This document shows positions 22,249-33,219 of a stretch of 64,000 bases of DNA, piece by piece (the first letter of the stretch is position 1; every line of letters begins with the position of its first letter). The notes below the pieces were generated by a model that saw only the letters and a list, made by a program, of their open reading frames with translations, did no database searches and was not told the origin of the DNA. Source of the stretch: Perognathus longimembris pacificus. Lineage: Eukaryota > Chordata > Mammalia > Rodentia > Heteromyidae. The stretch covers positions 57,391,398 to 57,455,397 of the forward strand of contig NC_063168.1 of assembly GCF_023159225.1 (NCBI RefSeq), read 5' to 3'. Position numbers and translations under genes: made by a program.

Positions 22249-22763
22249 AATGTTTTGCTGTGGCAATACTGCCTACAGCGTCACGCAAAGAAACCAAAGG
22301 AATTTTGCACCATGCTTCTTCCTTTCCTCTCCCCCTGCTGCTAGACTTGGGGAGTCCCGTTGGAAAGAAAATAGAAGCTGAGGGTATTGACACTCAACCC
22401 CAATGTTTTATGATAGAAATGTTTAAAAGGGTAAATGCAAAGGTTTAACACCTTGGCTTCAATGTTTATATAAAAGAATGTTTTACTAATCACTTATGTT
22501 TGAGTTATCAGCTACTGTGAACTGCCGGGAATGCCAGAGTTTCAGCTTCTACCTCACCAACAAAAGAGGGCTGCTGTCTGCACCTTCCTGCACTTGGCAG
22601 AAACCAGCTGAGGATTCTGACTTCTGGACATAGCCAGATGGATGGACCCTTACCTACCCCTCACCCCAGTTTTGTGGAAGGGGCCCCACAGATCTTATGT
22701 CAGCATTTGCCTTATGCCCACACATGCCATGTGTTTGCAGCATCCCCTGCTTATTGAAAAAAC

Positions 22764-22775
22764 AAAAGGGGGAGA
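22764..22775 (+). other. 3' polypurine tract
   Basis: AAAAGGGGGAGA lies immediately before the TG of the 3' LTR, the expected plus-strand primer site. Confidence 0.92.
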
Positions 22776-23275
22776 TGTTGGGGATTATTATGGCCTGGGA
22801 AAGACTGCCCTTCCACCAGCCTTGGGACAATAGAAGCCCCTCCCACCTTTTGACCTCTACCCCTTGGGAGGTGAACACGTGCGTGCCACCATGATGGGGT
22901 TGTCCCGCCCACAAAGGGAAGTTTTGTGATGTCACTTGATGAACGTGACCCCTAGCCTATGACTGACCCTTTGGCCAGCCCCCTTTCTTTCCCGCCACTA
23001 CTTCTATATAAGTGCCCTTCCATATTAAAGTCTTTGAGACGCATTCCACCACCGCAGCGTGTCCCTGATGCCTTCCTTTCGCCTCCGCCCTCGGTAACAT
23101 GTGGGGGGAACTGGGGGGAGGGGAAGCTTCAGCAACCCGTCCTCTACTTAGCGTTTGCCCATGTGAGCACGCCTTTGGCCTTCCGCTGGCGGAGGGCCAG
23201 GCTGGGTGCTCTTTCATAGAGTTTGTGGTTACCATTCTCCCCGTGGGGGGAGAAAGGGGGTCCAGAACCCCAACA
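22776..23275 (+). repeat. 3' LTR (500 bp)
   Basis: Same length and, by eye, same sequence as the 5' LTR over its whole length. It is followed by GAAAG at 23276-23280. Confidence 0.96.
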
Positions 23276-23455
23276 GAAAGTATAGAACACACATGGTGGT
23301 ATGTCTTCATAATTGTTGGTAAATATTTTAGTTTTTAATTGGCATATCGTAGATATGCTTATGGGCTATATAGTATGATGCTTCAATACATGTATAGAAT
23401 ATGTAATGGTAGGATCAGAGTAATTAACATACATATCACTTCAGATATATTTCAT

Positions 23456-23540
23456 GGAAGTGGAGCTGTGGCTCAAGTGGTAGAGCACTAAGAGCAAAAA
23501 GAAGCTCAGGGACAAAGCCCAGACCTTGAGCTCAAGGCAC
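23456..23540 (+). mobile_element. Geo SINE fragment, sense
   Basis: GGAGCTGTGGCTCAAGTGGT and AAGCTCAGGGACAAAGCCCA, with the CTAGCCTTG segment deleted. Confidence 0.75.
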
Positions 23541-23844
23541 ACACATACAAACCAGCAACAACAGATACATGTCATTTTCTCAGTTGGAAAATTAAAAACC
23601 CTGTCTACCAGCTCTTTTAAAATAATTCAATTAAAAATAAAATTTGGAACTTTCTTATGTTTTGCTGTAACAAGATGTTCCAGTTTCTTTTTGTATTTTT
23701 TTTGCATCAGCCCTAGGGTCAACCATTTTTATGAAGAGTGGAAAGTCTTTTAATAGGAAATGGTATTAGAGCCTAAGAATTAGGCACCAGCTGTTCTTAC
23801 TACTATTGGAGCATCATTGAAATGGTCCTTTGGCAGACAATGAA

Positions 23845-23965
23845 ATACATATATATATTCATATACCCATACAAATATATATATACCCATATGTATATAC
23901 ATATATAAACCTGTACATACATATACCTGTTTTAAATGTACATGTGCACATAAATGTATATACTT
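23845..23965. repeat. TA/CATA-rich low-complexity tract
   Basis: Alternating ATATAT and CATATAC blocks. Confidence 0.8.
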
Positions 23966-24492
23966 CATGCATATTTTAGGAATTATAGTCACACTAATAC
24001 TTCCAGTTCATCCTCACATTGAATTTTTGCTTCCTGCATATCATAGTTGAATGTAATTTCTTCCACATGAGAAAGATGGTTTTAAATAACATCAACACCT
24101 TTGTCTGTTTTTCATTTGCTCAATATATCTTATTCCTAAAATAGTTTTAGACTTGCTTCACCTAAGAATAAATTATGCTACTAAAACAGTTTTCCATTAG
24201 GTTAGGTACTTTTAGTTGAAAAATCAATTGAACATGTATGTATGAGTGTGCTCAAAGCTCAATTTACTATCCTGTGATGATTCATGTGCTGCCTTTTTGG
24301 TATAGTAGTGGATTCATCTTATTAGTATTTTGTTAACAGTTTTTATTTTTATGTCCATGAGGTATAGTGACTTGTTATTTTTTTCTTGTAATATCTTCAT
24401 CTGGTTTGAACCAGGGTAATACTAACCTCTCATAAATAAAACAGAAGTATTTTTTCCCCATTTTATCTTTTCTTTTCAATATCTTAATGAGG

Positions 24493-24494
<2 letters not shown>

Positions 24495-24556
<62 letters not shown>
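24495..24556. repeat. (ATCT)n microsatellite
   Basis: About 15 perfect ATCT units at the 3' end of an antisense SINE. Confidence 0.97.
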
Positions 24557-24558
<2 letters not shown>

Positions 24559-24738
24559 TTTGCTAGTCCTGGGGCTTGGGACTCAGAGCTTGAGCACTGT
24601 CCCTGGCTTCTTTTTGCTCAAGGCTAGCATTCTACCTCTTGAGCCACAGCGCCACTTCCGGATTTTTCTGTTTATGTGGTGCTGAGCAATCGAACCCAGG
24701 AGGCAAGCACTCTACTGATAAGCCATGTTCCCAGCCCC
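24557..24738 (-). mobile_element. IDL-Geo SINE, antisense, diverged
   Basis: Geo half (CTCAAGGCTAGCATTCTACC), then a shortened ID half missing part of the B-box region, ending CATGTTCCCAGCCCC. Confidence 0.88.
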
Positions 24739-25650
24739 TAATCTTTATATCTTAAGCTTAGCTCTATACAGTACACAATTTAGCAGTTTTTTGGTATTGT
24801 TCAAGTTAGAGTCCATCCTCAAAATCAAAGTTCAGAGCATTTCTATCACTCAGTTAACAAACAACAACAAAAATCTTTGTATTGCTCTCTATCTGCTTCT
24901 CCCCTCTAATCCTAGGCAGCCTCTAATCTACTTGTTACCTCTCTATAATTATGTATTCTGGACATTGGATATTAATTGAAACATAAAATTAATGGTGGTT
25001 TGTGACTGGCTCATTTAGATTAGCATAATGTTGTTGAGATTCATGTTGAATCATGTATGAGTACTTCATTTCTTTTTATTGCTGAAAGATCATGGTATGA
25101 ATAAATCACATTTCTTCTAGTCTTTCATTTGGGTGATCATTTGGGTAATTTTTACTGTTTCACTATTATGAGCATCCTGTGTTTATGTTTTTGTGTGAAT
25201 TTGTGTTTTCATCCCTGTCACATACATATTGAATAGCTAGGTGATAGTAGTTCTATGTTTTTGAGGAACTGCTAAATTGTTTTCTACAACAACTATGCTA
25301 TTTTACGTTTCCACTCACAATCCTTGTTAGCATTTGTTACCTTCTGTCTTTCTGTAATCATGCTTGAAAGTATGAAGCATTTCTCATGGTTTGCATTTGC
25401 ATATCCTTATTGACTAATTATGTTGAGAGTCTTGTCATGTGCTTTATGTTGACCATCTTGTCATGTGCTTGTTGGTCATTTGTGTATCTGCTTTGGGGAA
25501 ATGTTTATCCTGATATTTTGTCTTCTAATTTTTTTCATTGTTGAATTATAGGATACTAGGCATGCAATAATATGAATCAAATTTAAGTCTCCCATTTTGT
25601 GTTTACCTTTTTACTTTCTTGGTAGTATTATTTGCAGTACAAAAACTTTT

Positions 25651-25859
25651 TTTTTTTTTTTTTTTTTGGCCAGTCCTGGGCCTTGGACTCAGGGCCTGAG
25701 CAGTGTCCCTGGCTTCTTCCCGCTCAAGGCTAGCACTCTGCCACTTGAGCCACAGCGCCGCTTCTGGCCGTTTTCTGTATATGTGGTGCTGGGGAATTGA
25801 ACCTAGGGCCTCGTGTATCTGAGGCAGGCACTCTTGCCACTAGGCTATATCTCCAGCCC
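25651..25859 (-). mobile_element. IDL-Geo SINE, antisense
   Basis: Full-length CpG-bearing copy with the duplication ACAAAAACTTTT at 25639-25650 and 25860-25871, inserted in the ancient L1. Confidence 0.94.
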
Positions 25860-25968
25860 ACAAAAACTTTTATTTTAGTGATTTTCTGTACTACATATGC
25901 ATCTAAGAAGCTATTGCTTAGATTAAGATCATGAAAATGTATACCTATGTTTTCTTCTGAAAGTTTTT

Positions 25969-26155
25969 TTTTTGCCAATCTTTGGTCTTGAACTCAGGGC
26001 CTGAGCACTGTCCCTGGCTTCTTTTTGCTCAAGGCTAGCACTCTGCCACTTGAGCCACAGCGCCACTTCTGGCCGTTCCTATATATGTGGTGCTGAGGAA
26101 TCAAACTTCATGTATAAGAGGTGAGCACTTTACCACTAGGCCATATTCCTAGCCC
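25969..26155 (-). mobile_element. IDL-Geo SINE, antisense
   Basis: Full dimer of the older type (CTTCTTTTTGCTC) with the duplication TCTTCTGAAAGTTTTT at 25953-25968 and 26156-26171. Confidence 0.94.
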
Positions 26156-26194
26156 TCTTCTGAAAGTTTTTACTTTTATGTTTTTGATCCACTT

Positions 26195-26290
26195 TTCTTT
26201 CTTTCTTTTTCAGTATTAGGGGATTGAACCCAAGGTTTCATATTGCTAGGCAGGTTATTTAGGCTCTGAGCCATGTATCTAGACTATGCT
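26195..26290 (-). mobile_element. Old ID-like SINE, antisense
   Basis: Contains GGGGATTGAACCCAAGGTTT and TTGCTAGGCAGG, a diverged reversed ID body. Confidence 0.6.
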
Positions 26291-26469
26291 TGATTAATTT
26301 TGAGTTAAATTTTATATACAGCATGAGATAAACTGCAATTCCACTCTTCTGGCATCTGGACATCCAGTTGTACCAGCGCCATCAGTTGAGAAGGTTATTC
26401 TTTCCCCACTGAATGATCCTGGCAGCCTTGCTGAAACTCAGTTGACCACAATAGGGATCAAAGATCTAT

Positions 26470-26724
26470 TCTTCTCTCCTCTCCTCTCCTCTCCTCTCCT
26501 CTCCTCTCCTCTCCTCTCCTCTCCTCTCCTCTCCTCTCCTCTTCTCTCCTCTCCTCTCCCCTTCTCTCCTCCCCCTCCCTCCCCTCCCCTTCCTTCTCTC
26601 CCCTTCCTTTCCCTTCCCTTTCATTCCCTCCCTCATATTTCTCTCTCTCTTTCTTTCTCCCTCCCTCTTTCTCTCTCTTTCGTTCTCTATCTCCCTCCCT
26701 CCTTTCCTTTCTTTCTTCAGTACT
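26470..26724. repeat. (TCTCC)n and mixed CT tract
   Basis: Over a dozen CTCCT pentamers, followed by irregular pyrimidine-only sequence for about 250 bp in all. It produces the spurious open frames on both strands. Confidence 0.97.
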
Positions 26725-27165
26725 GAGGCTTGAAGCCATGATGTCATCCTTGCTAGACTCTGCTGCTGAGCTATGCCTCCAGCCCATTTTTGTGCTGATG
26801 GTTTTTGAGATAGAATTCCATTTTCTGCCTGTCATCCTGGATGTACTATTTTTTCATCTCTTTTTTTCTATTATAGCTGAGATGACACGGCATACATGTT
26901 GGCATGCTCAACTGCTTGCATCGAGCTGGAGGCTTGTAGTAGACCTTTCTGCCTGGGCTGCCCTGGAGCCATGATTCTCCTGATCTTAATATCCCATGTA
27001 GCTAGGATGGCAGGTGCATGCCATCTTACTCAGCTTTTGGTTGAAAAGGGGGGTCTCCTGAACTCCTTTTTTTTTTGTTTGGGCTTGCCTCAAACTGTAA
27101 CCCTCTGAATCTCAGCCTCCCAAGTAGCTAAGATTGCAAGTATGAGCCACCAGTAGCCAGCAATG
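26725..27165 (-). mobile_element. Old composite ID plus B1-like SINE, antisense
   Basis: A reversed ID-like start (TACTGAGGCTTGAAGCCATG, GCTGAGCTATGCCTCCAGCC) is followed by two B1-like blocks, the last ending CTCCCAAGTAGCTAAGATTG. Confidence 0.65.
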
Positions 27166-27388
27166 AAGGCTTATTATATTAGTCACATTATCTTGACTGC
27201 TGTTACTTTGTGGTAACTTTTGAAATTCAGAAGTGTGAGTTCATCAGCTTTTTTGTTTTAAGATTGCTTTGACTTTTCTGAGTCTCTTGAGTTTCCACAT
27301 GAGTTTCAGTATCAGCTTTCCCAGTTAAAAAGAAATGTCATCTGAGGTTTTGATATTGGCTGTGTTGCGTAGATAGAACAGCTTGGAA

Positions 27389-27835
27389 AGTATCTTAGTC
27401 TGTATGAATGGTCATAACAAAGGACAACAAGACCAAATAGCTGAAGTAACAAAAATTTATTTTTCATATGTCTGGCATCTGGAAGATCAAGGTGCCCACG
27501 TGTGCTGAGGATTCTTTAGGGTTGCAGGTGGATGGCTTCTTGATGTGTCTTCACATGATAGAGAAAAATAAGATCTCTCCTTCTCTTTATAAGGCCACAA
27601 TCTTACCATATTTGGGCTCATCTGGTGAACTTAATTGACAATAACTACCTTCTAAAGGTCCCATTTCCTGACACAATCACATTGAGAAGCACGGCAGATT
27701 GTTTCTTATGAAAGAACCAGCCCTGTTGACCCTGTGATCTTAGAGTTCTACCCTCCAGCACTGTGAGGCAATAAATTTCTGTTATTTAAGCCATTTGCTT
27801 TGCAACATTGCTATACTAGCTTTAACCAATTCATC
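27389..27835. mobile_element. MaLR-type LTR remnant
   Basis: Begins TATCTTAGTCTGTATGAATG and ends with CACTGTGAGGCAATAAATTT and TTATTTAAGCCATTTG, which resembles the 3' end of MLT1/MST-type LTRs. The two ends suggest different orientations, so two fragments may be joined. Confidence 0.55.
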
Positions 27836-28999
27836 TCAGAACTAGATGAAATTGATTTCATTTGCTCTGGAGAGTTGTTTGACTTCATTGCTTCTTTCTA
27901 TGTGTTTTGTAATTGTGGATGATATCCTAGATATGATCAAGTTAAATTATAGAGATTATGGGTTGTACTATGTTTTTCTCTTATTAACATTATTTCTCTG
28001 TACCTGTGTCTTCTCATTCTTTTGTTTCTTAATCTTGAGAAGAATTAACTTTACCTCCCAAAAGGCTTGGCTTTTGTTTTAACTCCTTGGAAGTAGCTTC
28101 TAAATCCTTGGAATTTCTTGAGTGATGGGAATATCTTTGTCATTCTTAGTGGGTTCTGATTGTTTATGCTAGTGGAGATAACTTTGAATGAGGACCAGTT
28201 GTGCCAGAATGATCAACTACGTAATTAGGGTGCTGGGATGTGAAGCACAAGATGCCAGCCTGACCTCTGGGAAAGGGATGAGGACTAGAAATTGAGTTAA
28301 TTTACGCAGTCAATAGTTCCATTAATTGCCTTTATATAGTAACACCTTTTTAAGAAGTCTGGAGAGAGACACCTTCCTGGTTGTCACTACATATACTGTT
28401 CTACCCAGATGTTTTGAGGAGGTAGTGTATCCTGGCTCTTTGGGGCAAGAATACAAAAGGTCCATGTTTAGTTCTTCCAGTCTTTACCCTATGTATCTCT
28501 TCCTTGGGTTGTGTGTGAGTTGTATCATTTTCTATTATAGAGCTGTAATGGTCAGTATAGTGCTTCCCTGAATTTTGTGAGTTACTATAGTGAATTATCA
28601 AGTCTGAAGGGTTGGTGGGGATCTTTAAATAAATAGTCAGCTGTTCAGAAATGCAAGTAGCCTACTGATTCCTACCTTTGTAGATGATAGCTAAAGTTGG
28701 GGTCGTATTTTGGACCAGTGAATTTTGCCTCAACTCCCCTGGGTGGTGTTAGAGCTTGGTGTAACATGTCTAGTGATTTTTGGGATTCTGAATGCATGTT
28801 ACTTGTGTGGATTTAATTGTATTTGAAAGAATATTGTTTTTCTTGGTCTACTGTACTGATATTTTAAATATTATACTGCTGACTCTCTAGTGTGAGTTGC
28901 TATGGTACTAAGGGAAAACTGAACTGAGAAAGAATTGTGTGATGCTAAGGAGACAATATATAAATGCCAGTCAAAATTTTACCACTGAAATGCCTATCA
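27836..28999. other. Unassigned sequence
   Basis: About 1.2 kb, AT-rich, no gene recognised. Open frames reach 81 codons at most. It may be MaLR internal sequence between LTR-like blocks, but this is not supported by any motif. Confidence 0.35.
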
Positions 29000-29515
29000 T
29001 ATGCACTGACTGTTTGTGTCCCCTTAAATCTAAATGTTCACAGCTTAACCTCTTAGTGTGGTAGTATGTAGAGCTGGGAACTCTGAAGTAATTGCTATTA
29101 CTTGAGGTCCAATCATTGAGAGTGATTGGATCGCAGGGGCTTTGATCTAATCAGTGGATTGATTCCTTGATGGATGATAGTGGAATTATTAGGAAGTGGT
29201 AGAAAAGTAACAAGAGGACCTAGTTGGGAGGAAGTAAACCATTGAAAGTGTTCCTTTGAAGGGTATCTTACTTGTTCTCTTCCTGTTGCTCTCTGCCTCC
29301 TGGCCACCATGAGGTAAGGAACTTGCCTTCCGTATGCTCTATCTACCATGATATTCGTCCCCACCACAGGTCTCCCAGTCAATGAGGTAAGCTGCTACAG
29401 ACTGAAACCTCTGAAACCACAAGCCCAAATGAATCTTTCCTTCCTTTAAATGGTCCCTTCTAGGTATTTGCCACAGCAAAACAACAACAACAACAACAAA
29501 CTACTAACACAATGT
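29000..29515 (+). mobile_element. MST/MLT-type MaLR LTR, sense
   Basis: Contains GTTTGTGTCCCCTTAAATCT, then ATTGGATCGCAGGGGC, GCTCTCTGCCTCCTGGCCACC and an ACTACTAACACAAT end, the layout of MST-type LTRs. An (AAC)n run is at 29478-29503. Confidence 0.6.
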
Positions 29516-29564
29516 CCATGTAAAAAAGAGACATTTGAGTCCCTCCTAATTCCCACCCCAACTC

Positions 29565-29760
29565 ACTGAGGCAGGGCTATGTGAAGACAGAAAGTAGCTC
29601 TCTGCCAGCCAGAAGAATCCTTCATCGGAAGCTGAATTAGTCAGATCCTTGATCTTAGAAATCTAGTTTCTGATAGGAAACTTGTAGACTTGTATTGTTT
29701 AACCCACTCAGTCTATAGTATTTTGCTATGATAGCTTGAGCTTACTAATATGTGCAGAAG
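29565..29760 (+). mobile_element. MLT1-like LTR 3' fragment
   Basis: TATGTGAAGACAGAAAGTAG, TTGATCTTAGAAATCTAG and ACCCACTCAGTCTATAGTAT resemble an MLT1-type LTR end. Confidence 0.5.
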
Positions 29761-31112
29761 TAATGGAATGGTTATATATTGTAGTATTAATCACAGAATA
29801 AAATGGTGTACAATACTCAGAATAAAAGCTAAAAATTAGAAATTATGACCATATGCAACAATGTGCATGGGACACTCTTGCACCCCCACACTGGGTTAAC
29901 CATGTCTTAGTCACACTGGAGAGACTGTCCCTCTAGAAACTAATTTCTAAAGCTAATAAATGACAACTGAGTGTATATTTTCTATCTTTGAATCAAATAA
30001 TCTTCTATCAGACTATCAAGCTCTGAGGAACAATCAATCTCCCTGCTCAGGCTCAAGCAATAGACAATCCAGACAATCTCTGTACCCCCAGAGCCACTGG
30101 AGATAATAATAGTAACCAGTCCTAACCTGCTTATTCTGTCTTACTCTTTTGCCCCTCAGTCCTGCTATTTCCTCACAGAGCCTGTTGTTTCCTGAGGTGC
30201 TCTTGTGGACCAGGCCATGTCTCCTATTTCTAGTGATCTGTGAATATCAACTCTTTCCTTCATGATAGCCATTTTTGTATCTGTGTGTCTACTTTACCTG
30301 ATTAAAACAAATTCCAAGTACCATTAATATACACACAAAGAATAAATATTTAAATGAAGTTCAAAATCAGGCATACTAATTTATGGTATTTGAAGCTAGG
30401 CTAGTGGTTATTCTGGGAGGAGGATATAAAGAGCACAAGGGAGCTCCTGGAGTGCTGGCACTCTGCCTCCTGGTCAGAGAGTATGGTCACTGTGCAAATC
30501 AATCAAGCTGTATGGTTGCCATTTCTGCACTTTATGTATGTAATACAGAACAGCTGTATTATTTGCTCCAATTAACTCCCTGTACTTTTCCCCTTTGTTA
30601 TGTAACTTTTCTATACCCTCCCACTCTGACACTCATGCTTGCCATGTGTCTTGATTTGGCCAATAAAAGAAAAGGGAGTAACAGTATGCTGGTTCTTGGC
30701 TTGAGTTTCAAGAGGCTTTGTGTGTTTCTTGTATTCTTGTGTTTTTGTTACTAACCTTGACATCATATGGACTAGAGGGTCTAGTGCACAAGACCAGGAT
30801 TACTGTGTCTTGGCTAAGACTCCAGATCCAAATTCTGCCTGGGGCTAGGCTCTAAGATACCCCATAGAAAAATGAATGAGCAGTGAAGGTCAGCCAAGAC
30901 CTTCACAGGAGCAGTTGCCCCTGGAAACCCACAAATGTACAAGTTGAAGATTATTGGTTTTATTGAGTCACTGGCTTTATGGTGGTTTGTTACTCAGTGA
31001 AAACTGTTACCATAGTGGGGGAAAACGATAATGAAGATCCAAATTGGGTAAAGTTAAGAAAAACAAGAGGCTGAAATTGAGACAGGAGAAATACAGTTTC
31101 CTTCTTCTTCCT
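29761..31112. other. Unassigned sequence
   Basis: About 1.35 kb upstream of the SRD5A2 promoter region. The 123-codon open frame at 30383-30754 (+) is hydrophobic and resembles nothing known to me. Confidence 0.35.
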
Positions 31113-31429
31113 CTTTCTTTTTGTGTGGTGCTAGGATCTAAACTCCCAGCCTGTGCTTGCTAGGATCCAGAAAATCTGAAACAGATGAGAGAATGGGTTT
31201 TGGTTGAAACTATTCTTGGGAGCACTCTTGGGGAAGATGCTGAGAGGGGGTCCTGCAGGTAGTGAGTGCAAGGTAAGGGGGAAGGATGAAGAAAGCTACA
31301 AATGAGGGAAGAGAGTAAAGGAGAAAGCCTGGAAGGGGGATGGGAATCCCACTGCAGGGACCAGAGGATGAAATAGGCCTCATCACGGAAGGTGGGACAA
31401 GAAGATGGAAGACTAAGGCAAATAACAAA

Positions 31430-31645
31430 AGGAAATTTGAAAAAAAAAATAACAAAAGGAGAAAGCCTGGTCAAGACACAGCAGCCAGAAGGAAAGGAAG
31501 AAAACAAGAAGGGAGAGAAGGAAAGAAGAAACACAGAAGGAAGGAAAAGAAAGAAAGAAGGGAAGAAAAGAGGAAAGGAAGGAGAGAAATAGGGAAAAAG
31601 GAAACAAGAAGGAAGGATAGAGGGAGAGAAGAAAGGAAAAGGGAG
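31430..31645 (+). repeat. GA-rich homopurine tract
   Basis: Almost entirely A and G on the + strand, with GAAGGAAAG-type units. It directly precedes a SINE. Confidence 0.92.
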
Positions 31646-31826
31646 GGGCTGGGAATATGGCCTCGTGGTAGAGTGCTTACCTCACATCTATGAAGCCCTG
31701 GGTTCGACTCCCCAGCACCACATATATAGAAAAAGGCCAGAAGTGGTGCTGTGGCTCAAGTGGTAGAGTACTAGCCTTGAGCAAAAAGAAGCTCAGGCCC
31801 TGAGTTCAAGCCCCACGACTGGCAAA

Positions 31827-31830
<4 letters not shown>
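31646..31830 (+). mobile_element. IDL-Geo SINE, sense
   Basis: GGGGCTGGGAATATGGCC, then the Geo half with CAGGGACAGTG missing, ending GACTGGC and an A-rich tail that merges with a GA tract. Moderately diverged. Confidence 0.92.
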
Positions 31831-31843
<13 letters not shown>

Positions 31844-31862
<19 letters not shown>

Positions 31863-32025
31863 GAAAGGAAAAGGGAAAGGGAGAAAGGAAGGAGGAAGAA
31901 AGAGAGGTAAGGAAAGAAAGAAGAAAAAGATATAAGGAAATAGGGAGGAGAAGGAAGATGGAAGGGAGAAACATAAAAGGAAGGACAAATAAAGAAAGGA
32001 AGGAAGGAAAATAAAGAGTGCAGTG
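31844..32025 (+). repeat. GA-rich homopurine tract, second part
   Basis: Purine-only sequence (GAAAAGAAAAG, then GGAAGGAAGG). Its minus strand gives the false 404-codon frame at 31771-32985. Confidence 0.92.
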
Positions 32026-32816
32026 GAGTGGAGGAGGCAGCCAAGAAAGGTTGGGTGCTGAATCAGAGAAGAGACGGGCTGGAGAAGGGGAAAGAGGATG
32101 GGGAATGAGGGAAGTGCGGGAACTGGAAGCGGAAAAAGACCCCAGCCAGGGAGGGCTGGCTGGGCAGCAGAGCCTGACATCTCCAAGTCCGTCATCAGGT
32201 GCAACCTGGTTCTCAGGCTGCAGAGCTGGAAGAGATGTCTGAAGAGAGAAGCCGTGGACTTTAGCCCCGAGGCTGGGCCGGATTGGCAGCCTCCAAGTTA
32301 CCGGTGCCAGGTGAACCCCTGAACCCACGTGTGGAGAGGCAGATGGAAACCCAGGAGGAAAGAACAAGGCTAGGGCGCTGGGGGAAGGTCCCTGCCTGGG
32401 GTCGTGGCGGGTAGAACCCGCGTGGAGGCTAAGTGTGTTGAGGGGGAATGGCAGACTCCTAGAGTCTACAGTGGAAGGAAGGATCAGTGTTGGGCGGAAG
32501 CCGCCGGCAGTAAAGGATTGGAGAAAAGTTGGGGAGCCTGGCGAGGGCCCCGGGGGATGAGCGTTTGGGAGGGAGAAGGGCTGTGGTTGTCTCTCCCGAT
32601 TGTTTGGTGTCAGAAGTTGCAGCGTGGTTGGTGGCTGAGGACGAGTCATCCCAGGGCACGAGTCGCGTGGGGAGCGTGGGGAGGCCGGTGCGAGGGCGGA
32701 GCAGGGGCCCGAAGGCACTTTTCTAGTGGCACAGGAGCCTTCGGTGCTGCGCCTTTGGCTGGCGCCAAGACCCAGCCCAGAAAAAGGCTCAAAGCGAAGC
32801 GGGAGGCACTTCGGAG

Positions 32817-32878
32817 GGGCGGGAGCCGGGCCGAAGGGGCGGACACGGACACGGGGTGGCGTCTTGGGCTCCATAAAG
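32817..32878 (+). promoter_or_regulatory. Likely SRD5A2 core promoter
   Basis: Two GC boxes (GGGGCGGG at 32817-32824 and AGGGGCGG at about 32834-32841) and a weak TATA-like CATAAAG at 32872-32878, 61 bp before the start codon. A start near 32900 would give a short 5' UTR. Confidence 0.5.
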
Positions 32879-32938
32879 GGGCCGTGGGGGCCGCTCTGCC
32901 ATCTAGGCGCGGAGGCCACTAGCTGCCAACTCGGCGCG

Positions 32939-33219
32939 ATGCTCGTGGGGTGCCAGCAGAGCCCGGTGGTGGCGGGGAGCGCCACGCTGGCCGTCTTTGG
33001 GGCTCTGGTCCTGTACTTCGCGGAGCCCTCCGAATATGGGAAGCACCGCAGCAGCCAGGCGTCCGGAGGGACCTGCCTGCCCGCCTGTGTCGCCTGGTTC
33101 CTGCAGGAACTGCCCTCCTTCGCCGTGCCCGCAGCCGTCCTCGCCCGGCAGCCGGCCTCTCTTTTCGGAGAGCCGGAGACCGTGCTCCTGGGCCTCTTCT
33201 GCGCACATTACTTCCACAG
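32939..33219 (+). CDS. SRD5A2: SRD5A2 exon 1 (coding part)
   Basis: Encodes residues 1-93 and two bases of Arg94: first membrane segment about 9-28, then the loop and [11 protein letters not shown] (Glu57) and LFCAHYFH (Tyr91). The start is chosen because [17 protein letters not shown] aligns with the human N-terminus; a G at -3 supports it. The same frame is open upstream to 32726, but that stretch is CpG-island DNA with no homology. Position 89, the human Val/Leu polymorphism, is Ala here. The donor is CAG followed by GTACCG. Confidence 0.97.

Larger units (their letters stand above)
17843..23275 (+). mobile_element. Complete non-autonomous LTR retroelement (ERV-like)
   Basis: A 5433-bp element: 5' LTR 17843-18342, interior 18343-22775, 3' LTR 22776-23275. 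Both LTRs begin TGTTGGGG and end CCCCAACA. A Lys3-type primer-binding site follows the 5' LTR, a purine tract precedes the 3' LTR, and 5-bp duplications flank the whole. Reading the LTRs side by side I see no difference over 500 bp, so the insertion is very recent. No gag, protease, polymerase or envelope motif is recognisable in the interior. The longest frame is 198 codons (21293-21889) and is unassigned. Reverse transcriptase and integrase must have come from another element. The tRNA-Lys primer fits class II (beta-like, ERVK) elements, whereas a 5-bp duplication is shorter than the 6 bp usual there, so class is uncertain. Confidence 0.93.
24739..27385 (-). mobile_element. Ancient L1, antisense, split by later insertions
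   Basis: Pieces at 24850-25638, 25872-25952, 26290-26463 and 27166-27385 read as an old mammalian L1M-type 3' region. Examples are GTGACTGGCTCATTTAGATT, GAACTGCTAAATTGTTTTC and GATTGCTTTGACTTTTCTG. All are reversed and in the correct order, interrupted by two IDL-Geo SINEs, an ID-like piece, a pyrimidine tract and an old composite SINE. Confidence 0.78.

Noticed and set aside
17843..23275. Endogenous lentivirus
   Set aside because: A Lys3-type primer site, 5-bp duplication and internal purine tract would fit, but no lentiviral protein is seen, the LTR lacks recognisable lentiviral control elements, and each feature alone is shared with other retroelements.
24495..24556. CRISPR-like or satellite array
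   Set aside because: It is a simple ATCT microsatellite. No array with spacers occurs anywhere, and the genome is mammalian.
26458..26835. 125-codon Arg/Glu-rich frame
   Set aside because: It comes from the reversed CTCCT pentamer tract.
31771..32985. 404-codon minus-strand open frame
   Set aside because: It runs through a homopurine tract, a SINE and the CpG island. The protein is Ser/Pro/Phe-Leu-rich low complexity with no domain, so it is a composition artefact.
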